A stretch of DNA of 43,698 nt from Candidatus Poribacteria bacterium (GTDB taxonomy: Bacteria > Poribacteria > WGA-4E > WGA-3G): the NCBI GenBank assembly GCA_022821725.1, contig JAJEDB010000050.1:1-43698 (forward strand). Direction: 5' to 3'. Of the stretch, positions 23,307 to 31,276 are shown in pieces. The position numbers and the translations under genes are program-made. The notes under the pieces were generated by a model that was not told the origin of the DNA, did no database searches, and was given only the letters and a program-made list of their open reading frames with translations. Positions within the stretch are counted from its first letter, which is position 1; every line of letters starts with the position of its first letter.

Positions 23307-24455
23307 TTGTCAAACAGAAAATCCAGTCCTTCCCTCAGTCCCAATACAAAAAGAATCGTGATAGTCGGCGCGGGTATCATCGGTGCCGCCATCGCATATC
23401 ATCTGTCCCGACGCAACGGTATCGCTGTAACGGTTCTGGAGCGCGAGGTTCCCGGTGCCGGAGCATCTGGACACTCTTTCGCCTGGGCAAATGCCTTCGG
23501 GAAAGAGCCGCGGGAGTACCATACCCTCAACCGGCGTTCCTTGGATATGTGGTACCGACTCGCACATCAACTGGATGCCGATATAGGTATCCACTACGGT
23601 GGCGAAATGCGGTGGGAAAACACGCCACAACGTGCGACACAACTCCGCCAACGCATCCAACAAATTCAGAAATGGGGTTACCCGTGTCGGCTCATCACGC
23701 GTGACGAGATGTTGGCATTTGAACCACACCTACACCCCGGCACTGTAGCAGCCGCATCCTTCTCAGAAGCCGATATCCATATTGAGACCGACAGATTCAT
23801 CGAGGTGTGTCTCCAACGAGCGTGCGAAGGTGGAGCGGTTGTGCATCCACAAACCAGCGTTACAGGGTTTGTGGTTCGTGAGGGGAGTATCGTGGCTGTT
23901 AAAACCACTGATGCCGAATTTCCGTGCGAGGGTGTCGTTTTAGCGAGCGGTGTTCAGACGACTGAACTCGCCGCCTTCGCGCATGCACATATTCCGCAAC
24001 AACGGAGTCCAGGGATCGTTATTGAGACAACCCCGTGTGCTAAAGTTCTAAACAACGTCGCTATCATCCACGCACCGCCGACAGATGAGAACCATCAGCA
24101 CCTCCATCTCCGGCAAATGGGTGACGGGAGTCTCAGAATCGGACAGGGGACGCAAGAAGGGATAAACCGTGATGATTCACAGCACCACGCCGATGCACTC
24201 CTCGCCCGTGCCAAAGCGTATTTGCCAGCCATAGGGGACGCTGAAGCGATTCCAACACCCGTTGGCTATCGTCCAATGCCGCTGGATGGGTTTCCTGTCC
24301 TGGGGTTTACCGAGGCGGTGCAAAATCTCTATATCGCCTTAATGCACAGCGGTGTAACATTAGCACCTTTGGTAGGTGAAATGGCAAGCTTAGAAATTGC
24401 CGACAATGCAAGGGTAGAGTGGTTCGCACCCTACCGACCTGAACGGTTTGGGTAG
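23307..24455 (+). CDS. FAD-dependent oxidoreductase (DAO family)
   Basis: A 382-residue flavoprotein of the D-amino-acid oxidase/glycine oxidase type. The dinucleotide-binding motif VIVGAGIIGAAIAYHL is followed by the acidic end of beta-2 (VLERE) and GASGHSFAW, the usual FAD-contact region. The C-terminal half ends with GYRPMPLDGFPVLGF and HSGVTLAP, the second FAD site of the family. The substrate is probably an amine or amino acid. The start is uncertain: TTG at 23307 has no Shine-Dalgarno, and the hairpin repeat ends only 24 bases before it. A start a few codons further in is possible. Confidence 0.85.
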   Translation: MSNRKSSPSLSPNTKRIVIVGAGIIGAAIAYHLSRRNGIAVTVLEREVPGAGASGHSFAWANAFGKEPREYHTLNRRSLDMWYRLAHQLDADIGIHYGGEMRWENTPQRATQLRQRIQQIQKWGYPCRLITRDEMLAFEPHLHPGTVAAASFSEADIHIETDRFIEVCLQRACEGGAVVHPQTSVTGFVVREGSIVAVKTTDAEFPCEGVVLASGVQTTELAAFAHAHIPQQRSPGIVIETTPCAKVLNNVAIIHAPPTDENHQHLHLRQMGDGSLRIGQGTQEGINRDDSQHHADALLARAKAYLPAIGDAEAIPTPVGYRPMPLDGFPVLGFTEAVQNLYIALMHSGVTLAPLVGEMASLEIADNARVEWFAPYRPERFG

Positions 24456-24492
24456 GTCGTCCCGTCCATCTGATACGCTTATAAATCACAGT

Positions 24493-25350
24493 TCAGATTT
24501 CATAGTGATCCCTGTACACCTTCACCAAATCCCCCTTCCGAAAACCCGGGACAGCCGTAGCACATTCCTGTGCCAAGCGTTCGTAATCAATCCCCATCAG
24601 CCGCGCCAAGACAGTCGGATTTTGTGCTTTTAAAAGTATCCACTGTTTATGCCGTTCGCACTGCTTTTCATCTATCTCTCTCCGAGAATAATCCTGCCAT
24701 CCCTGACACGGCACAGCGAAATCAAACGGATTTTGAAAGACTTTCAAAGCGTCAGGTGTGTTGTTATACTGCCACATCTGAAAATCACGGTGTCGGGTGG
24801 GTAAGCGTTTATGTTGTCGCATGTCTGGGTGTGCGCTTACCAAACGGGTCCATATCTGGAACTCCGTATTTACCGAGTAGGATTTGCCAGTTTCGAGGTG
24901 GAACGCATCTCTTGGGAGTGGCAATTGACTGATAAACCGCATGCTCACATCAAGCCGCTTGTGCGTGTCAAACTTTCGGAAATTGACGGGGACAATGAAC
25001 GCCACAATATCCGCCAGATGGGCAGCATGGTTAAAGAAGTCTATCGCTAATTTTCCGCGCTTCCCGAAAGGTGGATTACCGATAATCGCGGTATCGCTGC
25101 GTGTAAACGGAAAATCCGTGACTTCAAAAAAGTCTTGGGATTTCACATCGCTACACTTCGGCACGAGATCTATGCCCAACCGCTTTTCCGGCGGTAAGAG
25201 TTTATAAAACGCACCAGTACCAGCGGCAGGCTCTACGAAAAAGAGGTCGCTGCGACTTCGGTTTAAGGTTGAAAGCGTCTCCGTGAAATGCTCCCAACAT
25301 GCCCGCGCGACCTCTGATTTCGTATAAAATTGGTCTAATGAATGTTGCAC
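24493..25350 (-). CDS. SAM-dependent methyltransferase of the N6-adenine type, orphan
   Basis: A 285-residue class I methyltransferase. Motif I is VEPAAGTGAF (residues 39-48) and motif IV is NPPFGK (92-97), the NPPF box that marks N6-adenine DNA methylases and some rRNA or protein N-methylases. It begins with LDQFYTK, a start often seen in DNA adenine methylases. No restriction endonuclease, specificity subunit or mobile gene lies beside it, so it would be a solitary methylase. The start is GTG at 25350 with no clear ribosome binding site. The target is not known, and modification of RNA or protein glutamine is possible. Confidence 0.8.
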   Translation of the reverse strand: MQHSLDQFYTKSEVARACWEHFTETLSTLNRSRSDLFFVEPAAGTGAFYKLLPPEKRLGIDLVPKCSDVKSQDFFEVTDFPFTRSDTAIIGNPPFGKRGKLAIDFFNHAAHLADIVAFIVPVNFRKFDTHKRLDVSMRFISQLPLPRDAFHLETGKSYSVNTEFQIWTRLVSAHPDMRQHKRLPTRHRDFQMWQYNNTPDALKVFQNPFDFAVPCQGWQDYSRREIDEKQCERHKQWILLKAQNPTVLARLMGIDYERLAQECATAVPGFRKGDLVKVYRDHYEI

Positions 25351-25374
25351 GATTTTTGTGAACTATACAGTAAC

Positions 25375-26541
25375 CTACTCAAAGATCACCAATTCGCCAT
25401 CCTTGACAACCAGGATTTTCGGCTCGTAAACCGCGTCCCCGTTAGCATCAAAAGAGAACTTACCGAAAATTGTGTCGAAATCTTTGATACTTGCCAGCGC
25501 CTCTCGAATCGCTGTGGGATCGGTTGAGTGTGCCTTCGCCAGTGCCGCTGCGAGAAGATGGAGGGTCGTATACGAACGCGCAGCGTAATTGTTCGGTGCC
25601 ATGCCGAATGTGGCACTATAATTCTCCACAAACGCTTGATTTGCTGGCGTATCAACAGCGGCACCCCACCCGACAAAGGTTATTGCACCCTCAGCAGCTG
25701 GACCTGAAGCTTGCACCTCTGCTCCAGTCAATGTACGGATAATAAAAGGAGCGGATATACCGAGTTCGTGCCCTTGGGTGAGTATCCCAGGCTTCTCTGG
25801 CGATAAAGAGGAAACAAAGATGACATCGGGATTCAGTGCCTGTATTCGGGTTAGCTGTTCAGAAAAGTCGGTGTCGCCGCCCTTGAAAGTTTCGGTGATG
25901 AGCACCTCAACCCCCTTAGCAGCGAGGACTTCCCGCACTGCTGCGTCCCCATCGGTAGAGAAAAGATCGGTTTCATCGTAGAGTGTAGCGGCGCGTTGGT
26001 AACCGAGTTTTGTGTGTGTTACCGTAATGCCCGCGGGGATGAGTATATCTGTAGTCAGCGCGACGCGGAACACAAAATCTCCAAGTGCACTGAGACCCCG
26101 AGCGGAGGAAGTCGGGCTGATTGCCACCACCTGATTCTCTTCCGCGATCGGAAAAGTCATCTCGGTTTGGCTTGAGGTAGAAGGTCCAAGGATAATAGAC
26201 ACCGCGTCCTGGTGGATCAGTTTATTGAAGGCTTCAACTGCTCCTTCTACAGTACTTCCATCGTCTTCAGTGATAAATTTGAGTTGTCCGCCATTCTGTT
26301 GGGCGGTATTAATCTCATTGAGTGCCAATTCAAAGCCTCGCGATATTGGGATACCAAATGAGGCACTGAGCCGACCCGTCAGGGGTAAGACAGCCCCTAT
26401 GGCGATTTCTGCACTCCCTTCTGTCATCTGCGGTGTGGTAGGTTGAACAATCTGGGAAACCCGATCACACGCCGAAAATCCGACAATTAGTACAGTAATT
26501 AGAAATAGAAATGCGAAGAATGTGAATTGTTTAGTATTCAT
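25375..26541 (-). CDS. Liv-type ABC substrate-binding lipoprotein, copy 1
   Basis: A 388-residue periplasmic binding protein of the branched-chain amino acid (LivJ/LivK, peripla_BP_6) type. The lipobox GFSAC puts the lipidated cysteine at residue 25. The mature start IAIGAVLPLTGRL and the region NQVVAISPTSSARGLS are family hallmarks. It is very similar over its whole length to the protein at 26898-28064 (same 388-residue length, both ending KDGELV-x-FE). No permease or ATPase gene of the Liv type is adjacent, so the ligand and partner are unknown. Two promoter-like sequences stand upstream at 26587-26681. Copies like this may bind different ligands for a distant transporter or act as sensors. 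Confidence 0.9.
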   Translation of the reverse strand: MNTKQFTFFAFLFLITVLIVGFSACDRVSQIVQPTTPQMTEGSAEIAIGAVLPLTGRLSASFGIPISRGFELALNEINTAQQNGGQLKFITEDDGSTVEGAVEAFNKLIHQDAVSIILGPSTSSQTEMTFPIAEENQVVAISPTSSARGLSALGDFVFRVALTTDILIPAGITVTHTKLGYQRAATLYDETDLFSTDGDAAVREVLAAKGVEVLITETFKGGDTDFSEQLTRIQALNPDVIFVSSLSPEKPGILTQGHELGISAPFIIRTLTGAEVQASGPAAEGAITFVGWGAAVDTPANQAFVENYSATFGMAPNNYAARSYTTLHLLAAALAKAHSTDPTAIREALASIKDFDTIFGKFSFDANGDAVYEPKILVVKDGELVIFE

Positions 26542-26586
26542 AAGGTTCCTCTAAATAGTAACTTGGGTGATCCGTTAGTAGAATCA

Positions 26587-26614
26587 TTTATAGTAAATCC
26601 TAAAAATATGTCAA
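26587..26614 (-). promoter_or_regulatory. Proximal promoter of lipoprotein copy 1
   Basis: On the minus strand TTGACA (26609-26614) and TATAAA (26587-26592) are 16 bases apart, about 45 bases before the ATG. A second candidate lies upstream. Confidence 0.6.
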
Positions 26615-26652
26615 CAGTTTTCGTAGGGGTATTGAAGCTGACAACTTACATT

Positions 26653-26681
26653 ATTATACCTTATGTAACCCAGAAAATCAA
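26653..26681 (-). promoter_or_regulatory. Distal promoter of lipoprotein copy 1
   Basis: On the minus strand TTGATT (26676-26681) and TATAAT (26653-26658) have a 17-base spacer. It lies just downstream of the hairpin array in the direction of transcription. Confidence 0.5.
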
Positions 26682-26712
26682 CCTATTACCGCAGAGGCAT
26701 TCAATTGTCAAA

Positions 26713-26896
26713 ATCCCTCTTGTGGGATGTCCCAAATCCCTCTTGTGGGAGGGGTTTGTAACCCCGATTCTTGTGAATAGTGGGAGGGGTTTGTAACCCC
26801 GATTCTTATGAATAGGACCCTCTTGTGGGAGGGGTTTATAACCCCGATTCTTGTGAATAGGACCCTCTTGTGGGAGGGGTTTGTAACCCCGATTCG
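26713..26896. repeat. Tandem array of GGGGTTTGTAACCCC hairpins
   Basis: Four copies of GTGGGAGGGGTTTGTAACCC followed by CGATTC, spaced 35 and then 45 bases apart, each a hairpin GGGGTT-TGT-AACCCC (one copy has TAT in place of TGT). Two partial units (CCCTCTTGTGGGA) precede them. The array ends two bases before the stop codon of lipoprotein copy 2. It is not CRISPR: the intervening pieces are themselves repeated and the unit is a palindromic repeat like the one at 4954. Confidence 0.8.
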
Positions 26897-26897
26897 A

Positions 26898-28064
26898 CTA
26901 CTCAAAAAGCACCAACTCACCATCCTTGACAACCAGAACCTTCGGATCATAAACCGCATCCCCATTAGCATCAAAGGAGAATTTGCCTAAAATTGTGTCA
27001 AAATCCCTGATACTTGCGAGCGCGTCTCGAATCGCAGCGGCATCGGTGGAGTGTGCCCGCTCGATCCCCTCCGCGAGAATATAAAACGCCGCATACGCGC
27101 GCGCCGCGAAGTTGTTGGGTTCCATGCCGAATTGGGTGGTATAATTCTCTACGAACGCTTGATTTCCCGGTGTATCGACAGCCGCACCCCATCCGATAAA
27201 AGTCATCGCGCCCTCGGCGGCTACGCCTGCGACTCGCACATTGTCTGCTGTCAATGTCCGCACGATAAAGGGGGCGGATATACCGAGTGTGTGCCCTTGG
27301 ATGAGGATGCCAGGCTTTTCTGGAGGTTGAGATGAAACAAAGATAACATCAGGATCCAGTGCTTGGATTCGGGTTAACTGTTCGGAAAAATCGGTATCCC
27401 CACCTTGGAAGGTTTCAGTGGCGATCACTTCAATACCACGAGCCTTGAGCACCTCCCGCACTGCCGCATCTCCATCTGTAGAGAAAAGATCGGCATCATC
27501 ATAGAGTGTAGCCACACGTTGATAACCGAGTTTCGTCTGTGTTGTTTCAATACCCCCGGGGATAAGTATGTCTGCAGTCAGCGCGACGCGGAATACAAAA
27601 TCTCCAATCGCGCTGAGACCCCGCGCAGCCGAGGTCGGACTGATTGCCACCACCTGATTCTCTTGGGCAATCGGAAAAGCTTCCTCCGTGTGCGTTGAAG
27701 TCGTAGGTCCAAGGATAATAGACACCCCGTCTTGATGAATCAATTTATTGAAAGCAGCGACTGCGCCTTCTGTCGTGCTCTGACCGTCTTCGACGATAAG
27801 CTTGAGCTTGGCACCAGTAGGGTGCGCAGCGTTAATTTCACTGCGTGCCAACTCGAAACTTTGTAAGAGCGGACTACCAGACGCGTAGCTGAACCGACCC
27901 GTCAACGGTAAAACGACACCGATAGAAATATCTTCACTGCCTTCCGTCATCTGTGGGGAGGTAGGTTGAACAATCTGGGAAACTCGGTCACAGCCGGAGA
28001 AGCCGACAATGAGTGCAACAATCCCGAATAAAAATGTGAATAATGTGAATCTTTTGGTATTCAT
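26898..28064 (-). CDS. Liv-type ABC substrate-binding lipoprotein, copy 2
   Basis: A 388-residue paralogue of copy 1, with lipobox GFSGC (cysteine 25), ISIGVVLPLTGRF at the mature start, and NQVVAISPTSAARGLS. Differences concentrate in loops, for example SYASGSPLLQSFE in place of SASFGIPISRGFE near residue 60, where ligand or partner contacts are likely. AAGGAG four bases before the ATG gives strong translation. It lies upstream of copy 1 in the same orientation, separated by 356 bases with the hairpin array and promoters, so the two are probably transcribed separately. It follows the DUF6785-type gene after 88 bases. No Liv permease genes are in the window. Confidence 0.9.
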   Translation of the reverse strand: MNTKRFTLFTFLFGIVALIVGFSGCDRVSQIVQPTSPQMTEGSEDISIGVVLPLTGRFSYASGSPLLQSFELARSEINAAHPTGAKLKLIVEDGQSTTEGAVAAFNKLIHQDGVSIILGPTTSTHTEEAFPIAQENQVVAISPTSAARGLSAIGDFVFRVALTADILIPGGIETTQTKLGYQRVATLYDDADLFSTDGDAAVREVLKARGIEVIATETFQGGDTDFSEQLTRIQALDPDVIFVSSQPPEKPGILIQGHTLGISAPFIVRTLTADNVRVAGVAAEGAMTFIGWGAAVDTPGNQAFVENYTTQFGMEPNNFAARAYAAFYILAEGIERAHSTDAAAIRDALASIRDFDTILGKFSFDANGDAVYDPKVLVVKDGELVLFE

Positions 28065-28152
28065 AAAACTCCTTCTTTATACTTTACGTTATTGACAGCA
28101 CACGAGGTGCGTATTTCTCTTGATTTTAGACGTTGTGTAACAATGGAACAGA

Positions 28153-30114
28153 TTAACTCAGCAAGATTCGATAACCCGTGCTGACACCCGTTCCCATTCC
28201 AACAATTGCCCAGATGCCAGCGCAGATCATCTCGCCAAGCACAAGCCCAAGGAATATCGGCCTCGCACTTCGATACATTCTCAATCCCCCGTACCTGACG
28301 AGAATAAACTTCATCATCCAGCCTAAAAGGATTGAGGGCCACAGCTTGAATGAGGCCCAAGAACTCAGCATTGTATACCCGATTGGATGAAGCGGCCACC
28401 ACACGAAAATCCTTCTCAGCCACATCAACAGCCCCATGAAAGTGCTGCCTCCGACCATAAAACCTGTGTTCGTCCAGTCCGTCCCGGTCTCGGCGCTAAC
28501 GAGCACAGAAGTCAGCCACCGCATATCGCCCGCCCCACCTGTGTACGGCGCACGATGTGCGTAGCTGACATTGAGGACGGAATAATATGAGACAAGGGTT
28601 CCGATAACCATCGCCGCGCCCATACCTATTAACAGTCCCCTCCGTCTGACCTTGACTTCATCGGCCGCCTTGAGACCGTTTGCCACATACGGCATCATAA
28701 TCTCCCTCAAGTCGCGCGTTAGAGAAACGGGATGCATAAACAGCGATGTCATCGTTGAAGGATTGATTCTCGCCGAACCCAGCGTGGTAAAGAGAACGTA
28801 ATGCGCTGAATACGAAGGATTGACAAAAGGGATTCCGCCGTGGATGACTTGCCATGTCAAGACAATGTAAATTCCCAGAATCACCAGCACAAAAAGCAGT
28901 GCGAATCCCAACGACATTCCCATCAGATGATTGGCAAACGCCAGCAGCAATATCCCAACCACGAGACCGATAATCGTCAAACCAGTGGGCATCGCCTCGT
29001 TTGCGTCATCGCTTTTGCGAAAGGCACTGACAAGCATGCTTCTGATGTGATGCCGTGCTATGAAAAGGGTGCAGATGACAAAGGTGAGGCACGCACCGAT
29101 CTCCTGAGAAGCACTGAACGAATACGCGTTGTGCTGCACGCCTGGACCTTTGGTGATTTGGAAACCGAGCATTGAGCCGATAAGACATTGGAGTTTGAAG
29201 AATAGAAAGAAAAACCACAGGCTAAACGACACCTCAAGCGGCAATAAATAGCTGAACCCCACTATCGAACAATACAAGTTGAGTTGCAAAGGTCTCAGTG
29301 CACTCCAAGGCTTTTCAGTTAAGTAGGGATGGGGATTGAATCGGACGGGAAATTCCGGCACGCCAGGGAAGAACGCATGAAGACCGTTCAACGTGTGAAT
29401 GCATACCGGAACGGCTAATCCGACCCATAATGTTTTGTTCCTGAAGAGTGAATTTCTCGATCCCGGCGGGTTATTTGCCATCTCCACAGGTAACACAACC
29501 AGTGGAAAACTACACCGCTCAATCTCGACCCATTGTCTGCGCAGCAGCACCGAGAGGCATATCACAACGAAGTAGAGGACAAACACGTAAAGTGTCCAAG
29601 CGAATAGAGGGATCAGCCATGCCCCCCACGGGATGGATTCATCCGGAGAGATGCCTTCATAAAAGAATTTGATAGCATTCTCATCATGAACAACGCGCCA
29701 GTCGGGAATATGTTGATGGAAAAGTGCTTTCCAATCATTTTCGGGTGTTGCAAAATACTCGTAGGCGACAAGCGGGCGAAACGCATATCTCATCATGCCC
29801 GTCGAAGGAATGCCGGAGGCGGCTGCCATGATACACCAGATCGTCACCAATTCACCCGCCGACAGTGCGAGTTTCGGAGATACCGCACTTAAGATGCGGT
29901 TGCCAACCAGCACCAGGAAGGTCAGGACAAAAAATGGACCGACAGGAAAATGACCGCCAGCGAGAAAGACATTGCGAATCACGTAATCATTGTAAGGCGC
30001 GATCAGACATTCCCCGGCGGCACAGACCAGCCCAATGACAACTGCCCGCGATGATACGCTAACAGGTTTGCTCGTGCGGTCTAAGTAAGGATCGAACCGT
30101 TTTGACGTGTTCAT
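28153..30114 (-). CDS. DUF6785/DUF6784-type polytopic membrane protein (paralogue of 241-2166)
   Basis: A 653-residue inner-membrane protein with roughly twelve or more hydrophobic segments, sharing ATPENDW (about residues 118-124), LFH, IPDW with VV, R-R-QW-x-E-x-E and a C-terminal block (MKFILVRYGGLRMYR-x(6)-LGLVLGE) with the protein at the left end of the window. Its neighbours are informative: it is last of a minus-strand run after two glycosidase-like propellers and a PhyH-type oxygenase, starting eight bases after the oxygenase stop with no clear Shine-Dalgarno, so it is probably translationally coupled. The context suggests handling of a carbohydrate-like or related small molecule, which is inference. 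The catalytic or transport mechanism is unknown. Confidence 0.85.
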   Translation of the reverse strand: MNTSKRFDPYLDRTSKPVSVSSRAVVIGLVCAAGECLIAPYNDYVIRNVFLAGGHFPVGPFFVLTFLVLVGNRILSAVSPKLALSAGELVTIWCIMAAASGIPSTGMMRYAFRPLVAYEYFATPENDWKALFHQHIPDWRVVHDENAIKFFYEGISPDESIPWGAWLIPLFAWTLYVFVLYFVVICLSVLLRRQWVEIERCSFPLVVLPVEMANNPPGSRNSLFRNKTLWVGLAVPVCIHTLNGLHAFFPGVPEFPVRFNPHPYLTEKPWSALRPLQLNLYCSIVGFSYLLPLEVSFSLWFFFLFFKLQCLIGSMLGFQITKGPGVQHNAYSFSASQEIGACLTFVICTLFIARHHIRSMLVSAFRKSDDANEAMPTGLTIIGLVVGILLLAFANHLMGMSLGFALLFVLVILGIYIVLTWQVIHGGIPFVNPSYSAHYVLFTTLGSARINPSTMTSLFMHPVSLTRDLREIMMPYVANGLKAADEVKVRRRGLLIGMGAAMVIGTLVSYYSVLNVSYAHRAPYTGGAGDMRWLTSVLVSAETGTDWTNTGFMVGGSTFMGLLMWLRRIFVWWPLHPIGYTMLSSWASFKLWPSILLGWMMKFILVRYGGLRMYRSARPIFLGLVLGEMICAGIWAIVGMGTGVSTGYRILLS

Positions 30115-30122
30115 CTGTCGAA

Positions 30123-31247
30123 TCAGTCGAGCGGATTGTCCGCCTCAAGCACCCGGCGTGCCGCAGAGGAGAGTCTTCCTTCCGCCGCGGCCCGTTCCAC
30201 CCAATGGGCAGGTATGCCATTTGTCCACTTGGCAGGACTTGCGTCGGGGTCTGGGGTCCGATACGCGATCAGCAAGCCCCATCGGGTCGGGGTTCCTAAC
30301 TTGCGATGGCCGACATGATGCGGCATGTGATGCGGAAACGAGACCATACTCCCGGGCGGTAGCGAGAAGCGTACCAGTTCCAACGGCTTGCCGGTGAAGG
30401 CGTGGACCTTTCCCTTCAGCCAGCCCGCTTTCATCGCAGCGTCATCATCGGGTCGCTCGGTGTTCCATTTGTACGGAATGCGGTAGAGATGCGCACCCGG
30501 GATGACCCCAATTTCCCCACCCTCCTCGAGGGTTGCACCTTCTGGGTAGCAGAGCGTCCGAATACACTGCCGTTGCAGATACTCGGTGGTCAGGGCGTCT
30601 CCGGTACCGATAGGATCTTCGACCTCGTACTGCCCCTGCCGATACTGGTGCGCATGCCACCGCCGCCCTATTGAGCCCGGTGTCCGGTTGAGCATGTTGC
30701 AGTGGTCGAGTATGAAGCGGTCACCGAAAAGTTTGGTGAATAGCGCCATCATCTGAGGGTGGGCGGTCGCGACATCCCTGATGAAGTCGTCGTATCCAAT
30801 CGAGAAAAATTCCGGCATAACGCCCTGCGACGCGTACCCGCGTGTCACCAACGCAGGACCTGGTCCGAACAGCCCGTGGTCGCGCATGTATCCAATCAGT
30901 CCTGGTGGCATGAAGCGCATCTGCTCCGAGCCCCCGCAACACGTCGCCAAAAACTCCGGGGTGATTTGCTCCGGCAACGGCGGCTGTAGCCCGCGGCCCG
31001 CAAAGTCGATGGCAGCCCAGTCGGTGTCCATGACGATCTCATCGTTCATCTGCTGTAACTTCTGCAAACTTTCCGTCCACCGCTTGCGGCCAGCGTCGGT
31101 CAGTATACCCTCCCACACCCAATATCCTTCGCGCTCGAAGAAAGTCCGGTCAAATGCCTGAAGCACTTCCGGCCGCAGCAGGTCATGCACGCGGCTTGCT
31201 GGGGCGGCAGTGTCGGTTTGACTCCCATGTATAGATGATGTGTCCAT
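30123..31247 (-). CDS. PhyH-type Fe(II)/2-oxoglutarate oxygenase, larger variant
   Basis: A 374-residue oxygenase of the phytanoyl-CoA dioxygenase family. The first metal motif reads WHAHQY (H198 and H200) where most relatives have HxD, and the distal histidine lies in PHHMPHHVGH (306-314) before R322 (TRWGLLIAYR), the likely 2-oxoglutarate anchor. If the alignment is right, the iron would be held by three histidines, unlike the smaller protein at 20897. IPGAHLYR is the expected middle segment. The gene is the third of the four-gene run; it begins 29 bases after the propeller gene and ends eight bases before the membrane protein. Substrate not known. Confidence 0.85.
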   Translation of the reverse strand: MDTSSIHGSQTDTAAPASRVHDLLRPEVLQAFDRTFFEREGYWVWEGILTDAGRKRWTESLQKLQQMNDEIVMDTDWAAIDFAGRGLQPPLPEQITPEFLATCCGGSEQMRFMPPGLIGYMRDHGLFGPGPALVTRGYASQGVMPEFFSIGYDDFIRDVATAHPQMMALFTKLFGDRFILDHCNMLNRTPGSIGRRWHAHQYRQGQYEVEDPIGTGDALTTEYLQRQCIRTLCYPEGATLEEGGEIGVIPGAHLYRIPYKWNTERPDDDAAMKAGWLKGKVHAFTGKPLELVRFSLPPGSMVSFPHHMPHHVGHRKLGTPTRWGLLIAYRTPDPDASPAKWTNGIPAHWVERAAAEGRLSSAARRVLEADNPLD

Positions 31248-31276
31248 TCGCTGCTCCTTTGATAGAAGTTTGACAG

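Noticed and set aside
23273..23704. A 143-residue frame overlapping the flavoprotein start
   Set aside because: It is out of frame with the clear FAD-binding domain and starts inside the hairpin repeat tail.
26713..26896. Possible CRISPR array
   Set aside because: The units are palindromic, only four in number and unequally spaced, and the parts between them are repeated as well. No cas gene is present.
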